A DNA stretch of 64,000 nt, taken from positions 1 through 64,000 of the forward strand of contig NZ_NEGH01000013.1 in the NCBI RefSeq assembly GCF_002135375.1, in the 5' to 3' direction. Positions 36,990 through 46,603 of the stretch are shown piece after piece. Position numbers and translations under genes: made by a program. The DNA comes from Acinetobacter sp. ANC 4558. Lineage in GTDB: Bacteria > Pseudomonadota > Gammaproteobacteria > Pseudomonadales > Moraxellaceae. Positions within the stretch are counted from its first letter, which is position 1. Every line of letters begins with the position of its first letter. The notes below the pieces were generated by a model. It saw only the letters and a list, made by a program, of their open reading frames with translations, searched no databases and was not told the origin of the DNA.

Positions 36990-38282
36990 TTACTGTTTAA
37001 CTCGATCTACCACGATGCAAATGATGAAGACAATTAATGATGGAATTAGCCAAGCCAAATTTTGTTCATTTAATGGAAGGTGGGTGACTGCTTCGGGTAA
37101 AAAGCGTTCTAGACCTGCAACTTTTAATCCATCAATAATGCCAAAAACTAATGAAATGGCTGTAACTGGCGCTATAACGCTTGAGGGATTTTTGAAATTT
37201 TTCCAAAAGAACCCTAGAATAATGACGACAATTGCTGGTGGGTAGATAGCGCTTAAAACAGGAACTGAGACAGCAATTAATTTAGTTAATCCAAGATTGG
37301 AAATAATAAGTGAAAATCCAATCAGAATAAGCACAAATATTTTATAGGGTATTTTAGTCAGACTAGAAAAATATTCAGCACAAGCACATGTTAAACCAAT
37401 TGCGGTGACCATACATGCGATAAAAATCATGGCAGATAAGAAATATGCGCCCATGTCGCCAAATGCATGAAGAACATATGCATGTAGAATGATCGCACCA
37501 TTTGCAGCATTTGGAGCAATTTCATGGCTGCCCATACCAAGCTTAAATAAACTTAGGTATACCAATGTTAAACCAATTCCAGAAATAATGCTGGCAATGA
37601 CGGCATATTTGGTAATGAGTTTTTTATCTGTGACGCCACGTGAGGTAATTGCACGAACAATCACAATGCCGAATACCAAAGCACCTAAAGTATCCATGGT
37701 TAAATAACCATTCACAATACCTTCAGATACTGGCGTAGCGACATAGTTGTTAATTGCAGGATGTACAATGCCTGCTGGAATAACAACAGCGGAAATACCT
37801 AAAATAATTAATGCAATAATTTTAAGGGGAGAAAGAACATATCCAACCGTATCTAAGATTTTATTTGGATAGAGAGATACAAGGGTAACAATCGCAAAAT
37901 AAACGATACTGTAAATCAACAAGCTGCTTGAGGAGTTGGGGAAATAAGATGAAAAACCAATTTCATAAGAAACAGTTGCTGTGCGAGGTGTTGCAAATAG
38001 TGGTCCAACAGCAAGATAGCACGCAACGGTGAGTGTGATGCTTGCAACTTTACCCAATGGTGAGCTGAGTGCTTGAATAGAGCCACCCACACGAGATAAA
38101 GCAATAATAGTGATTACGGGTAATCCAACAGCAGTGATTAGAAAGCCTGCAGAGGCTAACCAAACATGTTCACCAGCTTGTTGAGCAACGATTGGAGGGA
38201 AAATAATATTACCTGCACCAATAAAGAGTGCAAAGGTCATAAAACCTAGGGCAACAATATCCCGAGTACTTAAATTCGTCAT
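36990..38282 (-). CDS. brnQ: Branched-chain amino-acid transport system II carrier protein
   Basis: A 430-residue sodium-coupled carrier for leucine, isoleucine and valine with about twelve hydrophobic segments. Family signatures are the N-terminal MTFALFIGAGNIIFPPIVAQ, the AVGPLFATPRTATVSYEIG stretch, and GYLTMDTLGALVFGIVIV in the middle. Length is standard for LivII/BrnQ. It is monocistronic, divergent from map with 313 bases between. No regulator site was recognised; Lrp-type control would be expected in the family but is not visible. Confidence 0.95.
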   Translation of the reverse strand: MTNLSTRDIVALGFMTFALFIGAGNIIFPPIVAQQAGEHVWLASAGFLITAVGLPVITIIALSRVGGSIQALSSPLGKVASITLTVACYLAVGPLFATPRTATVSYEIGFSSYFPNSSSSLLIYSIVYFAIVTLVSLYPNKILDTVGYVLSPLKIIALIILGISAVVIPAGIVHPAINNYVATPVSEGIVNGYLTMDTLGALVFGIVIVRAITSRGVTDKKLITKYAVIASIISGIGLTLVYLSLFKLGMGSHEIAPNAANGAIILHAYVLHAFGDMGAYFLSAMIFIACMVTAIGLTCACAEYFSSLTKIPYKIFVLILIGFSLIISNLGLTKLIAVSVPVLSAIYPPAIVVIILGFFWKNFKNPSSVIAPVTAISLVFGIIDGLKVAGLERFLPEAVTHLPLNEQNLAWLIPSLIVFIICIVVDRVKQ

Positions 38283-38595
38283 ATCAGGAGATGATTGGGC
38301 GCAAAAGAAAGGGATTTTAGTGGAATGAAATTTATTTTTCTAATTTATTTCATGGTGAAATGTACATTACTTATGCTTAGATATTGATTTTTATGTTTCA
38401 TAAATATTTTTAATGAATTATATGCTTGATTTTTATTAATATATTTTTTTTGATTTTTTTTACTTTTTTTGAAGGAGAATGAGAAGAAAATTATTAATTA
38501 TGTGATTGATTTTACATTATCGTATTTCAGGTGGAGGGTGATGTCAGTTTGCTGCTTGAAAAGAGGTATACTGATGTGGCGATTAATAAGAGCTG
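38283..38595. other. Divergent region between brnQ and map
   Basis: 313 AT-rich bases with long T-runs. A TATACT at about 38568 may be a -10 element for map. No gene was supported; a 26-codon frame at 38541 is discussed under rejected items. Confidence 0.4.
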
Positions 38596-39396
38596 ATGAG
38601 TATGAGAGTGTCCTCTGTTAGGATTAAAACTGCACAAGATATTGAGGGTTTACGAGTCTCAGGACGACTCGCAGCACAGGTTTTAGAAATGATTGCGAGG
38701 TTTGTAAAACCAGGCGTAACTACAGAATATTTAGATACGATTTGTCATGATTATATCGTTAATGTTTTAAAAGTTATTCCAGCAAATATTGGATATCATG
38801 GCTATACCAAGACAACGTGTATCTCTCCTAATGAAGTGGTTTGTCATGGCATACCCTCTGAGCGTATTGTGTTAAAAGATGGTGATATTATTAATATTGA
38901 TGTTGCCATTGTTCATAATGAATATTTTGGTGATACAAGCCGAATGTATTATGTCGGACTGGTTGCACCAGCGGCAAAAAAACTATGCGACATAACGTAT
39001 GAAGCTATGCGCGCTGGTATTCATGCGGTTAAACCTGGTGCAACACTAGGTGATGTGGGTTTTGCGATTCAATCTGTGGCGCATCGAGAAGATTATACAG
39101 TGGTAAGAGAGTACTGTGGACATGGTATTGGTAAAATTTACCATGAAGCACCAAGCGTATTGCATTATGGTGCGCCAGGCCAAGGCTTAGTGTTGCAAGA
39201 AGGGATGGTTTTCACAATTGAGCCAATGATTAATGCAGGCAAGTCAGCGGTTAAGGAATTAAGTGATGGTTGGACGGTGGTCACTAAAGATAAGTCATTA
39301 TCTGCACAGTGGGAACATATGGTTGCGGTGACGGAAACTGGATTTGAAGTGCTTACTCCTTGGCCGGAAGGAACAGGCAATTATTTAGAAATTTAA
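38596..39396 (+). CDS. map: Type I methionine aminopeptidase
   Basis: Removes N-terminal methionine from nascent proteins in the cytosol. The 266-residue protein has the pita-bread metallopeptidase fold with the five metal ligands: Asp in INIDVAIVHN, Asp in YFGDTSRMYY, His in GHGIGKIYHEAP, Glu in FTIEPMIN and Glu in SAQWEHMVAVTE. Substrate-pocket SPNEVVCHGIP is present. Two close starts exist, ATG 38596 and ATG 38602; the first was kept. It stands between brnQ and a LysR gene and not beside rpsB, so it could be a second copy in the genome. Confidence 0.95.
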   Translation: MSMRVSSVRIKTAQDIEGLRVSGRLAAQVLEMIARFVKPGVTTEYLDTICHDYIVNVLKVIPANIGYHGYTKTTCISPNEVVCHGIPSERIVLKDGDIINIDVAIVHNEYFGDTSRMYYVGLVAPAAKKLCDITYEAMRAGIHAVKPGATLGDVGFAIQSVAHREDYTVVREYCGHGIGKIYHEAPSVLHYGAPGQGLVLQEGMVFTIEPMINAGKSAVKELSDGWTVVTKDKSLSAQWEHMVAVTETGFEVLTPWPEGTGNYLEI

Positions 39397-39414
39397 TTGA
39401 TGATTTGAAATGAA

Positions 39415-39440
39415 TAAAAGCCTATAGAGATAGGCTTTTA
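39415..39440. terminator. Bidirectional terminator between map and a LysR gene
   Basis: Perfect 11-base arms TAAAAGCCTAT and ATAGGCTTTTA with loop AGAG between two convergent stops. Confidence 0.85.
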
Positions 39441-39449
39441 ATGAAATTG

Positions 39450-40382
39450 TTAGTTTTGTGGTGTACTGAGTTTTTTCACTAAATAATCAATAAATATACG
39501 TACAGCAGGTAAAATCCCACGCTTAGACGGATAAACGATATGGAAGATTCCGTGAGGTGCTTTCCAATCTGGGAGTATACGTACAATTTGTCCATCTTTT
39601 AAATATTGTGATGCAATAGTATCGGGGAGAAGCGCTATGCCACAATCTTTGCTGACCAGCTCTGCCAGCATACGTAAATCTGAACCCATAACTACTGGGG
39701 TAACTTTTACTTTCTTTTGTTGATTTTGTTTGTTGTATACGACGATATGCTGATCAACATGATCTTCTACCATGCTTAAAATGCGGTGATGACCTAAATC
39801 ATCTGGATGTTTGATATCACCATGTTCATTTAAATATGCTTGTGTTGCAAAGAGGTGTTGCTCAATATTGCTTAAGCGACGAATGACTAAGCTTGGGTCG
39901 TCATCTAAATTGGATCGAACACGTAAAGCAATATCAATACCTTCGTTAATAACATCAATTCGACGATTGGTAATAATCATTTGAACTTTAATTTCGGGAT
40001 ATTGCTTTAAGAAGTGAGGTAAAATTTGAGCGACTTCTTGTTGTGCAATGGTCATAGGGATGCCAATTTTAATGGTACCACGTGGCTCAGTGCTTAGGTG
40101 GTCGACTAAGTTGTGCGCTGCTTGAGCTGCATTCACCATAACTTGTGCATGTCGATAAATGTTCATCCCCACATCTGTAACAGCAAAATGTCGAGAACTG
40201 CGTTGAATTAAACGCACGCCAAGTTGTTCTTCTAAATTGTATACTCTGCGACTGAGTTTAGATTTTGGAATATCTGTTGCACGCTCAGCAGCACTGAATC
40301 CGCCATGTTCAACGACCATTGCAAAACAATAGAAATCATCTAGATCTGACAATATGTTATACCCATATGAAACGATAGTCAC
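39450..40382 (-). CDS. LysR-type transcriptional regulator
   Basis: A 310-residue LysR-type regulator: N-terminal helix-turn-helix (DFYCFAMVVEHGGFSAAERA, then PKSKLSRRVYNLEEQLG) and a CrgA-like effector domain (GTIKIGIPMTIAQQEVAQIL, DIALRVRSNLDDDPSLVIRRL, LAELVSKDCGIALLPD). The start is uncertain. The longest frame starts at GTG 40382; a TTG at 40352 would give the common N terminus LSDLDDFYCF. Target genes and effector are unknown: both flanking genes are convergent or divergent without an obvious pathway link. Confidence 0.85.
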   Translation of the reverse strand: MTIVSYGYNILSDLDDFYCFAMVVEHGGFSAAERATDIPKSKLSRRVYNLEEQLGVRLIQRSSRHFAVTDVGMNIYRHAQVMVNAAQAAHNLVDHLSTEPRGTIKIGIPMTIAQQEVAQILPHFLKQYPEIKVQMIITNRRIDVINEGIDIALRVRSNLDDDPSLVIRRLSNIEQHLFATQAYLNEHGDIKHPDDLGHHRILSMVEDHVDQHIVVYNKQNQQKKVKVTPVVMGSDLRMLAELVSKDCGIALLPDTIASQYLKDGQIVRILPDWKAPHGIFHIVYPSKRGILPAVRIFIDYLVKKLSTPQN

Positions 40383-40554
40383 ATTAGAGAGCGAACGTTT
40401 TACTAAGTCAAATTCTAATATGTTAATTTATTTAATTTTTGTTTTGAATTGAATATTGAATAAAGCATTTGCTTGTATTTTGATTAAATAGCGATGGATA
40501 CAGCATCATAGAACGTTATAAACTCAAACACAAATGAGTAAAGTTAGTTAAATT

Positions 40555-40884
40555 ATGACATATCAATTCATTCAATTAGATGTCAAAGCAACAGATAATA
40601 TTGCTTGTCCGCATTGTGGGCAAGATGTAGTTGATTGGTCTGATGAACAATATATTCAGCCTTGTGAGCATGTATTATTTATTGCGATGGATATTGGTTT
40701 TGAATATATGACCGATATTTTTGAGCAGACCATGGCAAGAGGTGTAGATGATTTACATGCAAATGATGATACGGTGTTGATGCTGGAAGAAATTAAGGCA
40801 GCAACTTATCCTGAATTTATCATTACAGCCTCAGATTTGGGGATTCAAGGTTATTCTCGATATATTGGTTTTGCTATCGTGTGA
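40555..40884 (+). CDS. Hypothetical protein with one CPHC motif
   Basis: A 109-residue acidic protein, probably cytosolic. Residues 18-22 are CPHCG, followed about 20 residues later by PCEHVLF. Together these give three cysteines and two histidines that could bind one zinc, but the spacing does not fit a full zinc ribbon. The C-terminal half is predicted mixed, with SDLGIQGYSRYIGFAIV at the end. No family is recognised. Divergent from the LysR gene, 172 bases apart; the shared terminator with ntrC follows. Confidence 0.7.
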   Translation: MTYQFIQLDVKATDNIACPHCGQDVVDWSDEQYIQPCEHVLFIAMDIGFEYMTDIFEQTMARGVDDLHANDDTVLMLEEIKAATYPEFIITASDLGIQGYSRYIGFAIV

Positions 40885-40902
40885 AATACTGGGTTTGAAC
40901 TT

Positions 40903-40931
40903 AAAAAAAGCTCCTTAAAGGAGCTTTTTTT
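40903..40931. terminator. Bidirectional terminator between hypothetical gene and ntrC
   Basis: AAAAAAAGCTCC and GGAGCTTTTTTT form a hairpin with a T-run in both directions. It overlaps the last bases of ntrC (stop at 40930). Confidence 0.9.
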
Positions 40932-42405
40932 AATTTTCTAATTCTTCTTCTATGTCATCATCGGTAGAGTCCATTCCAAGTTCTTTGAGTTTTCGCGTGA
41001 GTGTATTGCGTCCCCAACCTAGAAGTTCAGCTGCATGTCGCTTACGACCTCGCGTTTGTTGTAGTGCTGCATTAATTAAAGTGCGTTCAAACATTGGCGT
41101 TGCAATATCCAATATTTTCATTTCACCATTTTGAAGTTTTTGAATTGCCCATTGATTGAGTAACTCATTCCAATGATGAACAGTAGTATGCTCAATATTT
41201 GGATTGCTATGTCCTTCACTATTTTTGCTAATCGGAATTTGTTTGAGTTCTGTTGGCAAGTCCTCGGGGTAGACCTCGCGACTTGTAATCATGACGGTTA
41301 ACCATCGACAAGTGTTTTCAAGTTGACGAACATTTCCAGGCCAAGGCAGTTGTTGCATGTATTCTTGAGTGGCTGGGCGTAAGATTTTAGGACTAACGCC
41401 AAGCTCTTTTCCTGCACGGGCTAAAAAATGCTGCGCTAACATGGGAATGTCCTCGCTTCGGTGTGCCAATTTTGGAATATGAATGCGAATGACATTTAGG
41501 CGATGATATAAGTCTTCACGGAAACGACCATCGTGAACTAATTTTTCAAGATCTTGATGGGTGGCTGCAACAATACGAACATCAACTTTTACAGGAATGT
41601 GTCCGCCAACACGATAAAACTCGCCATCAGCCAATACACGAAGTAAACGAGTTTGAGTTTCAAATGGCATATCACCAATTTCATCTAAAAAAAGTGTTCC
41701 GCCATTTGCTTGTTCGAAACGACCTTGGCGTTGTGAGTTAGCACCTGTAAAAGCGCCTTTTTCATGACCAAATAATTCAGTTTCAATTAAGTCTTTCGGA
41801 ATTGCCGCCATGTTGAGTGCAATAAAGGGCTTGCTGCTTCGTGGAGAATGGCGATGTAATGCATGGGCAACAAGTTCCTTTCCTGTACCAGATTCTCCAT
41901 TAATTAAAACAGTAATATGTGATTGCGACAGGCGACCAATGGCACGAAAGACTTCCTGCATTGCAGGTGATTCACCAATAATTTCAGTGGATTGAATGGG
42001 TTTGGTCGATTTTGCAGATTCTTGTTGTTGTAATTTAGTGAGGTGCATCATGGCACGATTAACTAAAGCAAGTGCTTCATCAATATCAAACGGTTTAGGT
42101 AAATATTCAAAAGCCCCCGTTTGATAACTGGACACTGCTGACTCTAAATCTGAATGAGCGGTCATAATGATGACAGGTAAATCTGGGTGACTGCCTTTAA
42201 CCTTGGCTAAGAAAGTTAAGCCGTCAATACCGGGCATACGAATATCGGTCAGAATGACATCAGGTGCTTCTTCACTGAGTCGATTTAATGCAGATTGTGC
42301 CTCTTCAAAGCTGGTAACATCAAAGCCTTCTTCTTTAAATGTTTTTTCAAGTACCCAGCGCATCGCACGATCATCATCGATGACCCATATTTTATTTTGC
42401 GACAT
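40930..42405 (-). CDS. glnG: Nitrogen regulation response regulator NtrC (NR-I)
   Basis: A 491-residue sigma-54 activator. The receiver domain has phospho-acceptor Asp54 ([10 protein letters not shown]). The AAA+ domain has Walker A GESGTGKE and the sigma-54 contact loop GAFTGA, and the C-terminal Fis-type helix-turn-helix ends with [22 protein letters not shown]. It activates nitrogen assimilation genes when phosphorylated by NtrB. The start was set at ATG 42405, where GGGAG lies seven bases upstream; longer in-frame starts run into ntrB. It overlaps the end of ntrB by 14 bases, so translation is probably coupled. Confidence 0.96.
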   Translation of the reverse strand: MSQNKIWVIDDDRAMRWVLEKTFKEEGFDVTSFEEAQSALNRLSEEAPDVILTDIRMPGIDGLTFLAKVKGSHPDLPVIIMTAHSDLESAVSSYQTGAFEYLPKPFDIDEALALVNRAMMHLTKLQQQESAKSTKPIQSTEIIGESPAMQEVFRAIGRLSQSHITVLINGESGTGKELVAHALHRHSPRSSKPFIALNMAAIPKDLIETELFGHEKGAFTGANSQRQGRFEQANGGTLFLDEIGDMPFETQTRLLRVLADGEFYRVGGHIPVKVDVRIVAATHQDLEKLVHDGRFREDLYHRLNVIRIHIPKLAHRSEDIPMLAQHFLARAGKELGVSPKILRPATQEYMQQLPWPGNVRQLENTCRWLTVMITSREVYPEDLPTELKQIPISKNSEGHSNPNIEHTTVHHWNELLNQWAIQKLQNGEMKILDIATPMFERTLINAALQQTRGRKRHAAELLGWGRNTLTRKLKELGMDSTDDDIEEELEN

Positions 42406-43501
42406 GATCTGACTCCCAAGGTAGATATAAGCTAAATGTTGTTTTTCCAGGAACTGATTGACATTCAATCATTCCATTGTGTTGATGCATAATATTTTGT
42501 GCGATGCTTAAACCTAATCCTGTACCGTTCGCTCGGCTGGTTACTAAAGGATAAAATACTGACTCAATTAGATCTTCTGTGATTCCTGGACCATTGTCTT
42601 CAATGTCAATTCGAATAGCCGATCGATTTAATACGCCGTTAATCGTCACAAGGCGTTGAATTCTTGTTCTTAGAATAAGCGTAGGTTGATGATCTATGAA
42701 AAAATCTTTATTTTCCATCATCGCCTGAACAGCATTTACACTAATGTTGAGCATTACTTGAATGAGTTGATCGCGATCAGCATTCACCTCTGGTAAGGAA
42801 AGGTCATAGTCGCGAATAATTTTAATTTTTTTCTTGGTTTGATTGGTAATGAGTGAGCGTACACGTTCTAAGGGTTCGTGAATGTTAACAGCTTGATAAC
42901 TCGGAAGTTGACGAGAACCAAGCATGGTGTCAGCGAGTGTTCTTAAGCGATCAACTTCACTAATAATAATGTCGGTAAATTCGGTATATTGTGGATCATT
43001 TAAACTGCGTGCCAAAAGCTGAGTTGCGCCACGAATTCCACCGAGTGGATTCTTAATTTCATGAGCGACGCCACGAATAAGCTGTCTGGTAATTTGATGT
43101 TGTTGAATGAGGTTTTCTTCTTTTGAGATTTTCAACATACGATCAATAGGGTTGAGTTCAATTAAGAGCAGTGGATGATAATCTTTGTTATAGTTGAGTA
43201 ACGAAACCGTATAATCAACATGAATATCTTTGAAATTAACATTGATGGTTGCTTCTCGACGTGTATAGGCTTGAGAAAACTCTAAGGTGTTTTTTAAGGC
43301 TTCTTCAGTATTGAACTCATCACTTGGAACACATAATAAATTGAGCACAGGCATGCCTAATGCACGCAGTAAGCTCATATCAAAAAGAGCTTCGCATGAA
43401 GAATTAAGATAAAAAATATTTAAATTACGATCGACTAAAAGAATTGCAGTAGATAGATTGTCTACTAAAAGTCGATAATCGATAGCAGGTTTGAGTTCCA
43501 T
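42392..43501 (-). CDS. glnL: Nitrogen regulation sensor kinase NtrB (NR-II)
   Basis: A 369-residue soluble histidine kinase/phosphatase that controls NtrC in response to PII. The N-terminal PAS domain is residues 5-115. The H-box is VAHEIKNPLGGIRGATQLL with the phosphorylated His147, and the ATPase domain has an N-box (ISVNAVQAMME), G1 (DIEDNGPGITEDL) and G2 (RANGTGLGLSIAQNIM). It is followed by ntrC with a 14-base overlap. Upstream lies a sigma-54-type promoter and, further, an NtrC-type site, so the pair appears autoregulated rather than driven from glnA. glnA is not in this window. Confidence 0.95.
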   Translation of the reverse strand: MELKPAIDYRLLVDNLSTAILLVDRNLNIFYLNSSCEALFDMSLLRALGMPVLNLLCVPSDEFNTEEALKNTLEFSQAYTRREATINVNFKDIHVDYTVSLLNYNKDYHPLLLIELNPIDRMLKISKEENLIQQHQITRQLIRGVAHEIKNPLGGIRGATQLLARSLNDPQYTEFTDIIISEVDRLRTLADTMLGSRQLPSYQAVNIHEPLERVRSLITNQTKKKIKIIRDYDLSLPEVNADRDQLIQVMLNISVNAVQAMMENKDFFIDHQPTLILRTRIQRLVTINGVLNRSAIRIDIEDNGPGITEDLIESVFYPLVTSRANGTGLGLSIAQNIMHQHNGMIECQSVPGKTTFSLYLPWESDHVAK

Positions 43502-43585
43502 TAATTAGAATTTCCTGAAATAAAAAATAACAGCATTAACCTCTGTAATTGGCTTTAACCTAAAGCGCCTTATTGATGCACTTTA

Positions 43586-43601
43586 AGCAAGATATGCGCC
43601 A
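43586..43601 (-). promoter_or_regulatory. Sigma-54-type promoter for ntrB
   Basis: On the minus strand TGGCGCATATCTTGCT matches the -24/-12 consensus TGGCACN5TTGCW with one mismatch and correct GG and GC spacing. The start of transcription would be about 75 bases before the ntrB ATG. Confidence 0.6.
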
Positions 43602-43708
43602 ACTTTTTACTGAAGGGTTTTAATGCGTCACTTTTGTTGAAAAAATGCCCTGAAAACGCGCTATGCATAAAACGTATAACGGATCAGAATTTCAAAGTAA
43701 AGAACTTA

Positions 43709-43725
43709 TGCACAATTATGGTGCA
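43709..43725. promoter_or_regulatory. NtrC-binding site
   Basis: TGCACAATTATGGTGCA fits the 17-base NtrC consensus TGCACYAWWWTGGTGCA at all positions but one (A for the pyrimidine at position 6). It lies about 140 bases upstream of the inferred ntrB transcription start, a usual enhancer distance. Confidence 0.65.
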
Positions 43726-43847
43726 TGTAACAAAGTGTGATAAATATGTGGTTGTATTTTGGTGCATTATGCAAAGAGTCATGAAATCAACTATTTTTCT
43801 TTAAAAAAAAGTCATACAATACGCGCATTCTAGTGGAGCGCAGATTC

Positions 43848-45191
43848 ATGAAGTCCCCCAAAGTCGGTTTTGTATCTTTAGGTTGTCCTAAGGCATTGGT
43901 AGATTCTGAACGAATTTTAACTCAGTTGAAAACTGAAGGTTATGATGTAGCATCAGATTATGACGGTGCTGATTTAGTTGTTGTGAATACTTGTGGTTTT
44001 ATTGAATCTGCAGTACAAGAGTCTTTAGATGCGATTGGCGAAGCAATGAGTGCCAATGGTCGAGTGATCGTAACGGGTTGCTTGGGTAAAGATGAAGACA
44101 AAATTCGTAAAATGCACCCAAATGTTTTAAAAGTAACAGGGGCAGCAGCCTACCAAGAGGTTATGGAGGCAGTACATCAGTATGTTCCTGAGCCGCCAAA
44201 ACATAATCCATTCATTGATCTTGTACCAGAACAAGGCATTCGTTTAACGCCAAAACATTATGCATATTTAAAAATATCGGAAGGATGTAACCACCGTTGT
44301 ACCTTTTGTATTATTCCGAGCATGCGTGGTGATCTAGTTTCTCGACCTGTTGGTTCTGTACTGAGTGAAGCACAAGCATTGAAAAATGCAGGTGTTAAAG
44401 AAATATTGGTCATTTCACAAGATACGTCAGCTTATGGTTTAGACACCAAATACAAGCTTGATTTTTGGAATGGACAACCTGTTAAAACGAAATTCTTTGA
44501 TATGTGTGAAGCACTTGGTCAGATGGGAATCTGGGTGCGTCTGCATTATGTTTATCCGTATCCACATGTCGATGCTGTAATCGATTTGATGGCACAAGGT
44601 AAAATTTTAGCGTACTTGGATATTCCATTCCAACATGCAAGTCCTAAGATTCTTAAATTGATGAAACGACCTGCACATAGTGAAAACACGCTTGAGCGAT
44701 TAAAACTATGGCGTGAAAAATGTCCAGAATTGGTGATTCGTTCAACATTTGTTGTCGGCTTCCCTGGTGAAACAGAAGAAGACTTCCAAATTTTGTTAAA
44801 CTGGTTGAAAGAAGCGCAGTTGGATCGAGTGGGTTGTTTTACCTATTCTCCAGTGGAAGGTGCAACAGCCAATGATTTACCTGACCATGTACCTGAAGAA
44901 GTTAAGCAAGAGCGCTATGAGCGTTTTATGCAAGTTCAACAAGAGATTTCAGCTGCGAAGTTACAACGCCGCATTGGTCAAATAATGACGGTGCTTGTTG
45001 ATGATCTTGAAGATGAGTTTCCCGTTGCTGTGGCACGATCTTATGCAGATGCGCCTGAAATTGATGGAAATGTATTTGTTGAAGATATTGATAAATCACA
45101 GATTAAAGCAGGTGATTTGCTCGAAGTCGAAATCACAGATGCAGATGAATATGATTTATACGCAAAATTAATTCGTATTAAATCAGCTTAA
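43848..45191 (+). CDS. rimO: Ribosomal protein S12 methylthiotransferase
   Basis: A radical SAM enzyme that adds a methylthio group to an aspartate of ribosomal protein S12. The 447 residues comprise the N-terminal UPF0004 domain with cysteines in [26 protein letters not shown] and [10 protein letters not shown]. The radical SAM core has [16 protein letters not shown] with the three cluster cysteines, and a C-terminal TRAM domain follows from about residue 375. The ATG at 43848 follows GGAG at 43836-43839 with good spacing; the GTG at 43833 is on top of that site. The upstream region is shared with ntrB. Confidence 0.96.
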   Translation: MKSPKVGFVSLGCPKALVDSERILTQLKTEGYDVASDYDGADLVVVNTCGFIESAVQESLDAIGEAMSANGRVIVTGCLGKDEDKIRKMHPNVLKVTGAAAYQEVMEAVHQYVPEPPKHNPFIDLVPEQGIRLTPKHYAYLKISEGCNHRCTFCIIPSMRGDLVSRPVGSVLSEAQALKNAGVKEILVISQDTSAYGLDTKYKLDFWNGQPVKTKFFDMCEALGQMGIWVRLHYVYPYPHVDAVIDLMAQGKILAYLDIPFQHASPKILKLMKRPAHSENTLERLKLWREKCPELVIRSTFVVGFPGETEEDFQILLNWLKEAQLDRVGCFTYSPVEGATANDLPDHVPEEVKQERYERFMQVQQEISAAKLQRRIGQIMTVLVDDLEDEFPVAVARSYADAPEIDGNVFVEDIDKSQIKAGDLLEVEITDADEYDLYAKLIRIKSA

Positions 45192-45238
45192 TTGATAAAA
45201 AATAATCAAATAGATTTAGGTAAATTGGAGTTTTGATC

Positions 45239-45967
45239 ATGTTAGATTCTAAAAAGCCGCGATATTCACGTATCTTGTTAAAACTTTCTGGTGAGGCATT
45301 GGCTGGAAATAAAGAGATGGGGATTGATGCACAAGTGCTTGATCAGATGTCTCTCGCGATTGCTCACTTGGTTGGTTTGGGTGTGCAAGTCGGTATTGTG
45401 GTGGGTGGTGGTAATCTTTACCGTGGCAGCCAACTACAACAAGATGGGCTGGTTGGTCGTGTGACAGGTGATCAAATGGGAATGCTTGCCACAGTCATGA
45501 ATGGTCTTGCATTACGTGATGCATTGGTCCGTCGTAATATTAAAACGCGTTTAATGTCGGCTTTACCTATTGGTACAGTTGTAGAGTCTTATTCGAGTCG
45601 TGATGCGATTCGCCACTTGACTCAAGGTGAAGTGTGCGTATTTGTTGCGGGAACAGGTAATCCATTCTTTACGACAGATACGGCTGCTTGTTTGCGTGGT
45701 ATTGAAATTGAGGCGAGCTTGATTTTAAAAGCGACCAAAGTTGATGGTGTTTATAATAAAGACCCAAGTAAATTTGATGATGCTGTGAAATATGAGACAT
45801 TATCGTTTGATCAAGTGCTAGATGAAAAGTTGGGTGTTATGGATTTAACCGCAATTTGCTTATGCCGAGATCATAAAGTACCACTTCAAGTCTTTGATAT
45901 GAATAAGTCAGGGGCTTTACTTTCAGTGGTTATGGGTGAAAAAGAAGGTACACTCGTAACGAACTAA
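45239..45967 (+). CDS. pyrH: Uridylate kinase
   Basis: Phosphorylates UMP to UDP in pyrimidine and cell-wall precursor synthesis. The 242-residue hexameric type enzyme of the amino-acid kinase fold has [42 protein letters not shown] and [17 protein letters not shown] 45239 is used because GGAG is eight bases upstream; a TTG at 45233 overlaps the spacer. The gene starts the envelope/translation cluster, 47 bases after rimO and 76 before frr. In E. coli it follows rpsB-tsf, which are absent here. Confidence 0.96.
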   Translation: MLDSKKPRYSRILLKLSGEALAGNKEMGIDAQVLDQMSLAIAHLVGLGVQVGIVVGGGNLYRGSQLQQDGLVGRVTGDQMGMLATVMNGLALRDALVRRNIKTRLMSALPIGTVVESYSSRDAIRHLTQGEVCVFVAGTGNPFFTTDTAACLRGIEIEASLILKATKVDGVYNKDPSKFDDAVKYETLSFDQVLDEKLGVMDLTAICLCRDHKVPLQVFDMNKSGALLSVVMGEKEGTLVTN

Positions 45968-46043
45968 TGTACCTACGCTTTAAAGCACTTTATACTACAC
46001 GCTATTTTGTATACATCATTTAAAATTAAGTAAGGAAGATCAT

Positions 46044-46598
46044 ATGATTAACGATCTTAAAAAAGACGGCGAACAACGCATGCAAAAGACCTTAGAGTCT
46101 TTGGAACTCGGTTTTGCTAAAGTTCGTACAGGACGTGCTCACCCATCTATTTTAAATGGGGTGATGGTTCCTTACTATGGCTCAGATGTCCCTTTAAACC
46201 AAGTTGCGAATGTGGGTGCAGAAGATTCACGTACTTTAATCGTTCAACCATTTGAACGTACAATGGTTTCTGCAATTGATAAAGCAATTCGTGAGTCGGA
46301 TTTAGGGTTAAACCCAATTACTTCAGATACGATTCGTGTACCTTTACCAGCATTGACTGAAGAAACACGTCGTGATATGCAAAAAATTGCGCGTTCTGAA
46401 GCAGAGAATGCGAAGGTTGCCATTCGTAATATTCGTCGTGATGTTTTGGGCGATGTAAAAGCATTGTTGAAAGAAAAAGAAATTTCTGAAGATGATGACC
46501 GCCGTGCAAGTGACGAAATTCAAAAACTAACTGATAAGTTTGTTGCTGAAGTTGACAAACGTCTTGCTGCTAAAGAAGCTGAATTACTGAAGGTCTAA
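46044..46598 (+). CDS. frr: Ribosome recycling factor
   Basis: A 184-residue protein that, with EF-G, splits the post-termination ribosome. Family signatures are [34 protein letters not shown], and the C-terminal helix [28 protein letters not shown] ahead of the ATG is a good ribosome binding site. Essential in bacteria. It overlaps the uppS leader closely, with only five bases to the uppS ATG. Confidence 0.97.
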   Translation: MINDLKKDGEQRMQKTLESLELGFAKVRTGRAHPSILNGVMVPYYGSDVPLNQVANVGAEDSRTLIVQPFERTMVSAIDKAIRESDLGLNPITSDTIRVPLPALTEETRRDMQKIARSEAENAKVAIRNIRRDVLGDVKALLKEKEISEDDDRRASDEIQKLTDKFVAEVDKRLAAKEAELLKV

Positions 46599-46603
46599 TA
46601 TTG

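Larger units (their letters stand above)
43502..43847. other. Divergent control region between ntrB and rimO
   Basis: 346 bases. Besides the sigma-54-type promoter (43586-43601) and the NtrC-type site (43709-43725), a weaker NtrC half-site TTTTGGTGCA lies at about 43757-43766. No gene was seen. Confidence 0.55.

Noticed and set aside
38541-38618. 26-codon frame MSVCCLKRGILMW... ahead of map
   Set aside because: GGAGGG is only two bases from its ATG, and it overlaps the map start out of frame; not supported as a gene.
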